Positions 1-7,682 of a stretch of 64,000 nucleotides of DNA are shown here, one piece after another. How positions within the stretch are numbered: position 1 is the stretch's first letter; each line of letters opens with the position of its first letter. Where the stretch lies: assembly GCA_020636225.1 (NCBI GenBank), contig JACJYI010000003.1, forward strand, positions 62,001 to 126,000. The letters are read 5' to 3'. Below the pieces are notes generated by a model. That model had not been told where the DNA came from, did not search any database, and saw only the letters and a program-made list of their open reading frames with translations. This stretch comes from Lewinellaceae bacterium. GTDB taxonomy: Bacteria; Bacteroidota; Bacteroidia; Chitinophagales; Saprospiraceae. Both the position numbers and the translations under genes were made by a program.

Positions 1-312
1 TACGAGAATGATCAACACGGTCAGGATCAATACCACCAGGGTGCCTGTTCCGAGGGCGGCCATATGCTGGAAGGAAATGCCAAATCCGAGAAAGATGATG
101 GCGGCATTCAGGACTTCCTTTCCCGTCCAGGTGATCCCGGCAGTCATCCGGTCGGGTCGCCAGCCGCTATTTCCCAAGATGACCCCGAAGATGAGGCCGA
201 GCAGGACTTCATTCATCCGGGGGATCATCGGTGACAACACCAATGCTGCGATGGCCAGGGCAAAGGTCAGGAGGATACCGGGGAGGCGGTTCGGCCAGGT
301 GGAAGATGACAT
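1..312 (-). CDS. YeiH/UPF0324 family putative anion (sulfate) exporter, 3' part outside window
   Basis: The first 104 codons of a membrane protein are visible, reading leftward off the window edge; the frame is open to position 1. The residues form hydrophobic segments at about 9-27, 33-48 and 66-104, with short charged turns between them. The N-terminal pattern (LPGILLTFALAIAALVLS, then a GLIFGVILGN stretch and TGKEVLNAAIIFLGFGIS) matches the UPF0324/YeiH family of roughly 10-helix inner-membrane proteins, some of which are predicted to export sulfate. The ATG at 310-312 is preceded by a TACTTTTG -7 element at 318-325, so the leader would be very short. The family match is by recognition of the sequence pattern; the substrate is not shown by the sequence. 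Confidence 0.72.
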   Translation of the reverse strand, partial: MSSSTWPNRLPGILLTFALAIAALVLSPMIPRMNEVLLGLIFGVILGNSGWRPDRMTAGITWTGKEVLNAAIIFLGFGISFQHMAALGTGTLVVLILTVLIILV

Positions 313-317
313 ATCTG

Positions 318-325
318 CAAAAGTA
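318..325 (-). promoter_or_regulatory. -7 promoter element of the YeiH-like gene
   Basis: The minus strand reads TACTTTTG, a full match to the Bacteroidota -7 consensus TAnnTTTG, ending six bases before the ATG. No convincing -33 TTG box is seen at the usual spacing, so this is a motif-only call. Confidence 0.45.
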
Positions 326-391
326 CACCGGTCGGGGAATCGGTGTATGTGATCATGATTACCGGAATTTCTATCCGAATGGCGAAACAGG

Positions 392-874
392 TCAGGAAAC
401 CAGTGCCGCAATGGCATACCAGATCATCACGACACAGAGCACTACCTTGAGGAGGACACCGAACAGGAAACCAACAAAGGAGCCAATGGCCGCGCGAGTC
501 GCGGTTCCGGTGTCCTTTCCCACCATCAGCTCGCCGACCAGGCCGCCGACAAAGGCACCGATAAAGATACCGAAGGGGCCGCCGAACAATCCGACCAGCA
601 GACCGATGGTACTCCCCCACATGCCTGCCTTGGAACCACCAAACCGCTTGACGCCCCACATCGGCACCAGGTAGTCCAGGATGGTGACGACCAGCGTCAG
701 AATGGCAAGGGTCCAGAGCAGGCCCCCGTCAAATTCGGCTTTGGATGACCAGTGGATCAGGAAAAGCCCCAGGAGGCTCAGGGGCGGACCGGGCAAGGGC
801 AGCACCGACCCGATCAATCCAATGATCAGGGCCAGGAAACCCAGGGCGATCAGGAGAATATCTGCAACCATCAT
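392..874 (-). CDS. DUF456 domain membrane protein
   Basis: This is a 160-residue glycine-rich integral membrane protein. It has an N-terminal segment (ADILLIALGFLALIIGLIGS), a proline-rich LPLPGPPLSLLG turn, a second helix near residues 50-70, and a glycine-zipper region (GLLVGLFGGPFGIFIGAFVG) followed by a final helix. This arrangement is typical of DUF456, a small family of unknown function found in many bacterial inner membranes. The frame stays open upstream to about 1300, but the hydrophobic domain begins at the tandem ATG codons at 869-874. The upstream extension overlaps the acetyltransferase gene and has shadow-like composition, so the shorter start is chosen. Confidence 0.75.
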   Translation of the reverse strand: MMVADILLIALGFLALIIGLIGSVLPLPGPPLSLLGLFLIHWSSKAEFDGGLLWTLAILTLVVTILDYLVPMWGVKRFGGSKAGMWGSTIGLLVGLFGGPFGIFIGAFVGGLVGELMVGKDTGTATRAAIGSFVGFLFGVLLKVVLCVVMIWYAIAALVS

Positions 875-941
875 AGGCGAAAAATAGGAAAAAGGAAGGA
901 GGCCTGGCACCTGAAATCGATGAACGGCGCCTGTCGGACGA

Positions 942-1457
942 TCAGCGACCCGCTGAGTCCAGGAGAAAGTACTGGAGCACATCCGGCTGATCGGGCAGTT
1001 GGATCGTTCCTTCCTCACGAAACCCCAATCGATGGAGCAGGGCAATGGAGCGGGCATTGTCCGCATCGGTGATCGCTGACACCCGTGGCATGGCTGCAGC
1101 ATCTTCAGCCAGGATGGACCTGGACGCTTCATACGCCAGCCCCTGGCCTTCGTATTCGGGCAAAAGGGCGAAACCGAGATCGGGATAGGCCAGCCCGGCC
1201 CGCCGGACAAGCCCGCAGATGCCGATGACCTCTCTTGTATGCCTGAAGACCATGCGCCGCATCCCGAAGCCGAAGTCGAGATAATGCCGCATCGGTCCAT
1301 TGGTCAGGTAGTCTGCGGCTTCTGCCCGGGTATGCACGTTCCTGTCGCCGATATATCGAAGCCAGGAAGGCGTGTTGACCAGGCGAAGAAAGAAGCTGGC
1401 ATCGCGAAGCCGGAGGGTATCCAGGATGAGCCGTTCTGTATGGAGTGTTTTCATCAC
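942..1457 (-). CDS. GNAT family N-acetyltransferase (RimJ/RimL-like)
   Basis: The product has 171 residues and an Acetyltransf_3-type GNAT fold. It opens with the TERLILDTLRLRDASFF strand, has a 'VIGICGLVRR' central strand, an acetyl-CoA loop in the region LPEYEGQGLAYEA (the Q/RxxGxG/A loop is present as EGQGLA), and ends with the NARSIALLHRLGFREEG motif. Such enzymes move an acetyl group from acetyl-CoA to protein N-termini or small amines; the acceptor cannot be read from the sequence. Its start overlaps the stop of the upstream acetyltransferase gene by 4 bp (ATGA), so the two are probably translated together. Confidence 0.85.
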   Translation of the reverse strand: MMKTLHTERLILDTLRLRDASFFLRLVNTPSWLRYIGDRNVHTRAEAADYLTNGPMRHYLDFGFGMRRMVFRHTREVIGICGLVRRAGLAYPDLGFALLPEYEGQGLAYEASRSILAEDAAAMPRVSAITDADNARSIALLHRLGFREEGTIQLPDQPDVLQYFLLDSAGR

Positions 1458-2050
1458 CCTTCTGAGACTGGCATGAAGAGGGACGCATTTTCCTTTCCCT
1501 TGATCAGCGAATAGACCGCCATGTCCAGGAAGTCCTCCTGGAAGTGGATCCGATCATGAAAATGGGCTTCCTTCCGGAAACCGAGGTATTCGAGGAGGTA
1601 GATGGCGCTGCGGTTGGACGGCAATACCTTGGCTTCAATGGAATGCAATCCCAGGGTGGTCAATCCGAATCCGACAATGGCGATGAGCGCTTCGAGGGCG
1701 ACCCGTTGCCCCCAGTAGTCCGTGGCCAGCTCCCCGCCGATCTCCGCCCGCAGGTTGGGATGATCGATCTGATTGAATCCGCAGGTCCCTATGATCTGCT
1801 GGCCATCCTTCCAGATGCCGGCCCAACCGATGGCCTGTCGGTTGGAATAGGCCTCCCGGGTACGTTCCACCAGGGCTTCTGCGGATGCCGGATCATCCAT
1901 GGCCGGTCGGGCAATGAATTGATTGACCCGTCCATCCGAGCGCATTTGAAAAATGGCCCGGGCATCCGCGAGTCGAATGTCCCGCAACAGCAACCGACGG
2001 GTGTGGAGGATCGGGAAGGCGCGAAAAACGGATGGATTCAGTGTTGCCAT
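1454..2050 (-). CDS. GNAT family N-acetyltransferase (RimJ/RimL-like)
   Basis: This 198-residue acetyltransferase shares the architecture of its downstream neighbour: TRRLLLRDIRLADARAIF at the N-terminus, a GTCGFNQIDHPNLRAEIGGEL beta-hairpin, and NRSAIYLLEYLGFRKEAHF near the C-terminus. The acetyl-CoA loop is the less canonical YWGQRVALEAL. It overlaps the next gene by 4 bp and follows the phosphatase gene by 9 bp. The two are not near-identical, so they look like old paralogues, or independently recruited family members, in one operon. Substrate unknown. Confidence 0.85.
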   Translation of the reverse strand: MATLNPSVFRAFPILHTRRLLLRDIRLADARAIFQMRSDGRVNQFIARPAMDDPASAEALVERTREAYSNRQAIGWAGIWKDGQQIIGTCGFNQIDHPNLRAEIGGELATDYWGQRVALEALIAIVGFGLTTLGLHSIEAKVLPSNRSAIYLLEYLGFRKEAHFHDRIHFQEDFLDMAVYSLIKGKENASLFMPVSEG

Positions 2051-2059
2051 AAACAGGGA

Positions 2060-2599
2060 TCAGCGGAGCTGCATGGTTTTCGATGAGCCCGATACCGGGG
2101 TAGGGACACCAAAGGTCAGGCGTTGGAGGTCCGTTTGTGTTCCGAACCACCCATTCCGTATCCGGACCAGATACAGGTTGTCGTAATCCCCATGATCGAT
2201 GACCTCCTCTTCTCCGGTCAATGCCTTGATCAGCGCCGGGGTCGTGTTGGAATGGCCGACCACCAATACATGCTGTCCTCTCAGTGACCGGAGGATGGGG
2301 ACCAGTTGCAGCACAGTATCCGGACGGTACAGGATCATGTCCCTGCCAATGGCCTCCGCCAGGGGTTGGCCTGTCTGCCGGGTCCGCAGATAATCCGAGC
2401 AGTAAATGTCCGTGATCCCTTTTCTGATCAGGGCATCCTTCAGGTCGCGGGCGCGTTGCATGCCAGCTGCTGTCAGTGCGGGATCCCTGGATTCATCCAC
2501 CTTTTCAGCATGCCGGACAAGATAGATGTCCGTTGTCGAACAGGAGGTGATCAGCAAGGTACCGATCACCAGGAGGATTATGATCGAATGCCTGCTCAT
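2060..2599 (-). CDS. Lipoprotein histidine phosphatase (phosphoglycerate mutase-like)
   Basis: A 179-residue protein that begins with a signal peptide and lipobox (IGTLLITSC, predicted lipidated Cys at residue 20). It then carries the histidine phosphatase core: YLVRHAEK holds the catalytic RHG-type histidine, YCSDYLRTRQTGQPLAE the second phosphate-binding Arg, and VLVVGHSNTTP the second catalytic His. It is short for the family, lacking large cap insertions, as in SixA-like enzymes. It would sit in the cell envelope and hydrolyse phosphomonoesters of unknown identity. Its start overlaps the stop of the universal stress protein gene by 4 bp. Confidence 0.87.
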   Translation of the reverse strand: MSRHSIIILLVIGTLLITSCSTTDIYLVRHAEKVDESRDPALTAAGMQRARDLKDALIRKGITDIYCSDYLRTRQTGQPLAEAIGRDMILYRPDTVLQLVPILRSLRGQHVLVVGHSNTTPALIKALTGEEEVIDHGDYDNLYLVRIRNGWFGTQTDLQRLTFGVPTPVSGSSKTMQLR

Positions 2600-3039
2600 G
2601 ATGCGGAATCAACCGGGATGATGAACAGTGGAACCGGAGAGTCGCGAAGAACCTCCTTGCCAACACTTCCGACGATCCATTCTCGCAATTTGATCCGGCG
2701 ATGATGGCCCATGATCACGAGGTCAATTCCTCTTTTGACCATTTCAGACCGGATCACCTCATTGGGGTATCCCTGGATCAGGAGGATCTCGCAGGGGACC
2801 TCCTTTTCCTGAAATCGCGATTGGAGTCGCTCCAGGGCCAGATGTTCCTTGCGCAATTCTCCCGCCCGATGGTCCCGTATATATTGGGGTCCCGGCTCAT
2901 AACCGACAAATTCGGGGTCAGGCGCAGCGACGTGCAACAGCCAGCAACTGGCCTTGTAGGCCAGGGCCAGATCAATGGCATGCGCAGCGACCTGTTCGGT
3001 GGGATCTTCGAAGTCGACCAAGACCAGAATTTGCTTCAT
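2596..3039 (-). CDS. Universal stress protein (UspA family)
   Basis: A single-domain UspA protein of 147 residues. The N-terminal strand MKQILVLVDFEDPTEQV, the middle GYPNEVIRSEMVKRGIDLVIMGHHRR and the nucleotide-binding GSVGKEVLRDSPVPLFIIP (G2xG9GS/T-like, here GHHRR...GSVGKEVL) follow the family layout. The ATG at 3037-3039 is chosen because it starts exactly at the first beta strand; 20 further codons are open upstream but overlap the MBOAT gene. It lies 11 bp after the MBOAT stop and overlaps the phosphatase gene, so it is in the same minus-strand operon. Role: stress-related nucleotide-binding protein, exact function unknown. Confidence 0.88.
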   Translation of the reverse strand: MKQILVLVDFEDPTEQVAAHAIDLALAYKASCWLLHVAAPDPEFVGYEPGPQYIRDHRAGELRKEHLALERLQSRFQEKEVPCEILLIQGYPNEVIRSEMVKRGIDLVIMGHHRRIKLREWIVGSVGKEVLRDSPVPLFIIPVDSAS

Positions 3040-3050
3040 GCGACTGGAAA

Positions 3051-4463
3051 TTAGAATTGAAAGTAAATAAACTGTTCGCCACTGCCCTGGGCCATGCACA
3101 ACAAAGTGAGCATGACGGCCCAGATACCGCCCAGGATCGACCAGTGTGTCTTTTCGGCCACCGCCTTGACCGAGGTGTTGCGCATGAACCAGTGCGACAG
3201 GAACAACAGGGTGGTCACGGTAAAGACCTGGATGATCTCATGGGTGTCCAATACCTTGTCGCCCTCCGGATGGAGGAAGAACATGGAGGCAAGGATATCG
3301 CTGGCTTTCCCAAAGGTACCAGCGCGGAAGAACACCCAGGTGATGTTGACCAGGGTATAGGTGCCCAGGGCCAAAAGGATGCCATTCCACGCGTTGATGG
3401 TCATCCTGACCCGCCGTTTGATCAGCCGTTCCAGGACGAGGTAGGTGCCATGGAGAAACCCCCAGAAGAGAAAGGTCCAGCCTGCGCCATGCCAGAGTCC
3501 GCCCAGGAGCATGGTCATCATCAGGTTGACCATTGTCCGTCCGTTGCCGAGGCGATTTCCTCCCATGGGGATATACAGGTAGTCTCGCAGCCAACTGGAC
3601 AGGGAGATATGCCAGCGTTGCCAGAGCTCCGAAAAGCCGATGGATGCATAGGGATAGCGGAAGTTGTCCGGCAGCGTGAACCCCAGCATCAGGGCAATCC
3701 CGATAGCGCAGGTCGAATAGCCGGCAAAGTCAAAGAAGATCTGTCCGGAGAATGCCAGGGTGCCGGTCCAGGCGTCCAGGGTATGAAGCACTTTTCCGGA
3801 TCCGAACACGGTATCGGCGTGGTCGGCCAGGAGCACATCGGCCATGACGACTTTTTCAAACAGGCCCAGGGTCAGCAGGAAGGTGCCCCACAGGAGTTGT
3901 TGTTGAGTGGCCCGTCGTGGGGCAGAGAACTGGGGCACCAGTTCCTCCGACCGAACGATCGGTCCGGCGACCAGCTGAGGGAAGAAGGTCACATACAGGG
4001 CAAAATCCAGGAATCGGGGGGCCGGATCGATCTTGCGGTAATACATGTCGATCGAATACGACATGGTCTGGAAGGTGTAGAAGGAAATGCCCATCGGCAG
4101 GATGATGTCCCATTCCAGAGGCGTGAACGAGAGTCCGACCCAACCGGCCATGACCTGGAAATTCTCCAGCAGGAACCCCCCATATTTGAAGAAGACCAGG
4201 AATCCCATATTGACCAGGATGCTGAGCATCAGCCACATCCTGCGTTTGCGCGGATCTGTCTCCCGATGCAGGCGGTTGCCCGCCACCCAGTCGACCACTG
4301 TGGAGATCCAGAGCAGGATGACCAGCGGTGGGTTCCACAGGCCATAGAAGATGTAGCTGGCCAGGAGGAGCATCCGCTTCCGATGTGTCCACGAGACCGG
4401 CAGGTTCCAGTAGATCAGGACCAGGGCAAAGAAGACCAGGAAGCTGAGCGAGTTGAAGAGCAT
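3051..4463 (-). CDS. MBOAT family O-acyltransferase (AlgI/DltB-like)
   Basis: A 470-residue polytopic membrane protein. It begins LFNSLSFLVFFALVLIYWNLP, the usual start of AlgI-type MBOAT proteins, and contains ILPMGISFYTFQTMSYSIDMYY, FPQLVAGPIVR, WQRWHISLSSWLRDYLYIPMGGNR and the catalytic histidine region GGLWHGAGWTFLFWGFLHG. These proteins pass an acyl group, usually acetyl, across the inner membrane for O-acylation of an exported polysaccharide. The gene directly upstream (33 bp gap) encodes an SGNH-like membrane-anchored protein, the usual partner that completes the transfer. The glycan is not identified; no glycosyltransferase genes lie nearby. Confidence 0.92.
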   Translation of the reverse strand: MLFNSLSFLVFFALVLIYWNLPVSWTHRKRMLLLASYIFYGLWNPPLVILLWISTVVDWVAGNRLHRETDPRKRRMWLMLSILVNMGFLVFFKYGGFLLENFQVMAGWVGLSFTPLEWDIILPMGISFYTFQTMSYSIDMYYRKIDPAPRFLDFALYVTFFPQLVAGPIVRSEELVPQFSAPRRATQQQLLWGTFLLTLGLFEKVVMADVLLADHADTVFGSGKVLHTLDAWTGTLAFSGQIFFDFAGYSTCAIGIALMLGFTLPDNFRYPYASIGFSELWQRWHISLSSWLRDYLYIPMGGNRLGNGRTMVNLMMTMLLGGLWHGAGWTFLFWGFLHGTYLVLERLIKRRVRMTINAWNGILLALGTYTLVNITWVFFRAGTFGKASDILASMFFLHPEGDKVLDTHEIIQVFTVTTLLFLSHWFMRNTSVKAVAEKTHWSILGGIWAVMLTLLCMAQGSGEQFIYFQF

Positions 4464-4496
4464 GGAGGGGAATCTGGAGGTGAGGGTTTCAACAGG

Positions 4497-5507
4497 TTAA
4501 AGGACACCATCCTGTTGCATGATGGCCAGGATCCGTCGGGTGTATTCTCGGGCATCCGGATTGCTCAGGTGGGACCACTCCGGCGGGACAAATCGGGCCA
4601 GCGAGGGATAGTCCTGGAAATGATAGGCAGGACAGCCACATTGCTGGACAAAGGCATCATAGTACAACTCTCGTGGATAGTTCTTGGCTTCAAATTCGGT
4701 GTACCACCCGGAGGAGGGATTGAAGGTGAGGATCATCCGGCCTCCTCTGGCTTCCAATCTCCTGATGAGATCCAGATAGAAGGGAAAGGACTGTTCGATG
4801 ACCTTGTCCTCACGTTTTTGGTTCTTCCCAAAGGTATACCAGGCGTTTTGGATGGTGCGCTGAAAGGCCGTATCCGTTTCCATGCGAGGCATCATCCAGG
4901 TATTGCGGTCAGCGCTGACCTGGGAGAATCGAGGGAAGGGAACGCCCTGCTTCACTCGGCCTTTGGATGGTAAGGTGCTGATCATGGATTTCAGGTCAGG
5001 ATCTCCTTCCTCTCCGGAGGTCAGGAAGGCAAAGACGGACTGGGGGCCATAGGACAGCCAGTGATTGAGCCGTTGGGCCAGGGTCCGCTTATGGTAGGAG
5101 TCGACCCAATCAGCTGCTCTTTTCCAGCCACCGATGGAATCAGCGGGGGGAATAAAAAAAAGGCTCGGCGTGATGTTCATCACGATGGTGCCATTGAACG
5201 CCGTGTTATTGACGATATCCTGTAGCACGGGACCGGGTGATTTCCCATCGGCAGCCAGCTGAAGCGGACGAATGCCGGTGACGTCCTCCCAATCATCCAG
5301 TTGGAAGTCAAAGTGTGCCCGGGAGGCCCCGATGATCACCACCTGGGATGAGTCATGGTCCCGCACCCGGTCACGTTGGGCGGCCCACAGGTACTTGTCA
5401 TCATCCATGGTAGGGAGGAAGCCGTTGTTCCGGCAGGTCACTTCCCAGACGGAAAGCAGGATCAGGGTCAGGAATAGGGCCAGGATCAGGGTGCGCCAAT
5501 GGATCAT
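4497..5507 (-). CDS. Membrane-anchored SGNH-hydrolase-like protein, MBOAT partner
   Basis: A 336-residue protein with one N-terminal membrane helix (residues about 4-22) and an extracytoplasmic domain. SSQVVIIGASRAHFDF looks like block I of the SGNH fold (GxSR, with Ser as putative nucleophile), and WSHLSNPDAREYTRRI near the C-terminus resembles the block carrying the catalytic His. Together with the downstream MBOAT gene this is the arrangement of alginate and peptidoglycan O-acetylation systems (AlgI with AlgJ/AlgX, PatA with PatB), where the MBOAT delivers and the SGNH protein transfers the acetyl group. Overall similarity to AlgJ is not evident by eye, so the call rests on motifs and context. 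Confidence 0.7.
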   Translation of the reverse strand: MIHWRTLILALFLTLILLSVWEVTCRNNGFLPTMDDDKYLWAAQRDRVRDHDSSQVVIIGASRAHFDFQLDDWEDVTGIRPLQLAADGKSPGPVLQDIVNNTAFNGTIVMNITPSLFFIPPADSIGGWKRAADWVDSYHKRTLAQRLNHWLSYGPQSVFAFLTSGEEGDPDLKSMISTLPSKGRVKQGVPFPRFSQVSADRNTWMMPRMETDTAFQRTIQNAWYTFGKNQKREDKVIEQSFPFYLDLIRRLEARGGRMILTFNPSSGWYTEFEAKNYPRELYYDAFVQQCGCPAYHFQDYPSLARFVPPEWSHLSNPDAREYTRRILAIMQQDGVL

Positions 5508-5730
5508 GTCAATGCCTTCGAATGGATTATGGACTGTAATCTCGGAATAATCAGAAGATTATCCATATTGAAGTTCGACCAACAGGAATCAGGCTCAGCC
5601 GGGATCCACATCGGGCATGCTATTTGAGTCCGTTGAGTCGTATCTATGTTCTGGCTGATCTCCATCATGATCCTTCCACGAAGAGAATTTGATCTTGTTG
5701 GATCGTCGTTTACCACAAGCACAATTGCCT

Positions 5731-6597
5731 ATGTCCACAATTGCCCCGATCACCTTTTCTGCAGAGGATCTGACCTCTTTGAAGAAACGAAGCGAACTCA
5801 TCCAGAAGGCCCATGAAAAAGGGGTGCATATCAACAAGGCCATCCGAAACCTTCGCTATGAAGAAGAATTGCGGATGCTTCAAGCTGAACTAGTCGACCT
5901 CCAACAGTATGTGGCCAAGAAAAAGCTCCGGGTCGGGATCATTTTCGAAGGTCGTGATGCTGCCGGGAAAGGAGGATCGATCAAGCGGTTTTCCGAGCAT
6001 CTCAATCCGCGTTCCATGCGCCTGGTGGCCCTGCCGAAGCCAACCGAGATCGAAGCAGGTCAGTGGTACTTCCGTCGCTACATCAAGGCCATGCCCGATC
6101 CGGGAGAGATCGTGTTCTTCGATCGGAGCTGGTACAACCGGGCGGTGGTGGAGCCGGTCATGGGTTTTTGCAAGGACAATCAGTACGAGCGGTTCATGCG
6201 TCAGGTGCCCGAGTTTGAACACATGCTCTATGAGGATGGGGTGATCCTGATCAAGTTCTGGTTCTCCATCTCCAAGGAGGAGCAACAGCGCCGGTTTCAG
6301 TCCCGGCTGGAAAATCCACTGAAGCGCTGGAAGTTTTCCCCTGTGGATATGAAAGGCCAGGAATTGTGGGATCGCTACACCATGTTCAAGGAGCGCATGT
6401 TTGCGCGCACGCATACGCCGTTCAGCCCATGGATCATCGTCAAGACAAATGACAAGCGTACGGCTCGCCTGGAAAGTATGCGTTATGTATTGTCCCAGTT
6501 TGAATACCCCGGCAAAAGTCGGTCAAAAGCCGTGTTGATCCCCGACCCGAACGTGGTTGCCCGGTATTACCGGCAATTGGAGCAGATGGATATTTGA
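5731..6597 (+). CDS. ppk2: Polyphosphate kinase 2 family protein (copy 1)
   Basis: A 288-residue single-domain PPK2. The Walker A loop is VGIIFEGRDAAGKGGSIKR, followed by NPRSMRLVALPKPTEIEAGQWYFRRY, the Walker B/lid FFDRSWYNRAVVEPVMGF, and FSPVDMKGQELWDRYTMFKE. PPK2 enzymes move phosphate between polyphosphate and nucleotides, generally making ATP or GTP from the diphosphates in single-domain class I enzymes. The ATG at 5731 is preferred; an in-frame TTG at 5689 would add 14 residues of unconvincing sequence. A second PPK2 gene follows 137 bp downstream, and the gene diverges from the SGNH gene. Confidence 0.93.
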   Translation: MSTIAPITFSAEDLTSLKKRSELIQKAHEKGVHINKAIRNLRYEEELRMLQAELVDLQQYVAKKKLRVGIIFEGRDAAGKGGSIKRFSEHLNPRSMRLVALPKPTEIEAGQWYFRRYIKAMPDPGEIVFFDRSWYNRAVVEPVMGFCKDNQYERFMRQVPEFEHMLYEDGVILIKFWFSISKEEQQRRFQSRLENPLKRWKFSPVDMKGQELWDRYTMFKERMFARTHTPFSPWIIVKTNDKRTARLESMRYVLSQFEYPGKSRSKAVLIPDPNVVARYYRQLEQMDI

Positions 6598-6734
6598 TGA
6601 AGCCGGTTCAGGAGTGGGGGAAGGAAGGAGTCGAAGAGAACCTCACCGGCAGAAATGAATGGAGGGATCTGAAAGAATCCCTGGGAAAGGGAAGGCAGAA
6701 GTCCTCAGGAACTTCAACATGAATCAGGAAAAAC

Positions 6735-7598
6735 ATGAACAGGAAACATCATCAGGAAGAAAACGGAAGGATTTCCGATCCAAGAACGGTTGAGAATGCC
6801 GGAAAGCCGAAGCTGGAGTTGAGCGAGGAGGATGTGGCTATCCTGAATTCCCGGATCGGGATGAAATACCTGATCGCGGACAAGAAGACCAACGTGGAGA
6901 AAGCCCTTCGTCTGGCCAGATACGAGCTGGAGTTGCGTACCCTTCAGGCTGAACTGATCCAGTTGCAGAACTGGACGATCCAGGAAGGCAAGAAGATCGT
7001 TGTGGTGTTCGAAGGCCGCGATGCGGCCGGTAAGGGCGGGGCGATCCGACGGATCACGGCGCATATCAACCCCCGTCACTATCGGATCGTGGCCTTGCGC
7101 AAACCCACGCCCGACGAACAGGGCCAGTGGTACTTCCAGCGCTATGTCAACCAGTTGCCCAAACCCGGGGAGATGGTGTTCTTTGACCGAAGCTGGTACA
7201 ACCGGGCCATCGTCGAACCGGTCAATGATTTCTGTACCTCAGCGGAGTACAACACCTTCATGGGCCAGGTCAATGATTTCGAGCGTATGCTGGTGGAGTC
7301 GGGCACTTACCTGATCAAGATCTACTTGTCCATCACCAGGGAAGAACAGGCCCGGCGGTTCCAGGAGATACGGGGCAGTCGGCTGAAGCGGTGGAAGATG
7401 ACCCCCGTCGATGAGCGCGCCCAGGAGCTGTGGGATGTGTACACATCCTACAAGAAAAAGATGTTTGCCCACACCGATACGGATCTGGCTCCCTGGACGG
7501 TGATCCAGGCCGACCGGAAGAGCGAGGCCAGGATCGAGGTCATGCAGCATTTGCTCCAGACCATCCCCTTTGTACGGACAGATTCGGATGCCGGATAG
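6735..7598 (+). CDS. ppk2: Polyphosphate kinase 2 family protein (copy 2)
   Basis: A 287-residue paralogue of the preceding gene with all PPK2 motifs: VVVFEGRDAAGKGGAIRR, NPRHYRIVALRKPTPDEQGQWYFQRY, FFDRSWYNRAIVEPVNDFC and MTPVDERAQELWDVYTSYKK. The two copies differ throughout, so this is an old tandem duplication or pairing of two subfamilies rather than a recent copy. The first 25 residues (charged, MNRKHHQEENGR) are not conserved with copy 1. Possibly the two have different nucleotide preferences (ADP/GDP versus AMP) or opposite net directions; the sequence alone does not decide this. Confidence 0.92.
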   Translation: MNRKHHQEENGRISDPRTVENAGKPKLELSEEDVAILNSRIGMKYLIADKKTNVEKALRLARYELELRTLQAELIQLQNWTIQEGKKIVVVFEGRDAAGKGGAIRRITAHINPRHYRIVALRKPTPDEQGQWYFQRYVNQLPKPGEMVFFDRSWYNRAIVEPVNDFCTSAEYNTFMGQVNDFERMLVESGTYLIKIYLSITREEQARRFQEIRGSRLKRWKMTPVDERAQELWDVYTSYKKKMFAHTDTDLAPWTVIQADRKSEARIEVMQHLLQTIPFVRTDSDAG

Positions 7599-7626
7599 AG
7601 GACTGGAATCAGCCTGTCGAATTGCC

Positions 7627-7634
7627 TACCTTTG
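7627..7634 (+). promoter_or_regulatory. -7 promoter element upstream of thrS
   Basis: TACCTTTG matches the Bacteroidota TAnnTTTG -7 consensus exactly and ends 48 bp before the thrS ATG. It lies after the PPK2 stop, so thrS has its own promoter even if some transcription reads through from the ppk2 pair. Confidence 0.5.
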
Positions 7635-7682
7635 CACCGATTTTCCATGCCGGTCTGACCGGTATCGCAAAAACCAGTTGAG

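Noticed and set aside
3057..4973. Long plus-strand open frame of 638 codons opposite the MBOAT and SGNH-like genes
   Set aside because: Its composition (rich in Gln, Glu, Asp, His, Gly, Pro) is that of an antisense shadow, and the minus strand encodes clear MBOAT motifs over the same DNA.
5544..5564. Imperfect dyad GGAATAATC...GATTATCC between the SGNH-like and ppk2 genes
   Set aside because: It has a one-base bulge and short AT-rich arms, too weak to call an operator without conservation data.
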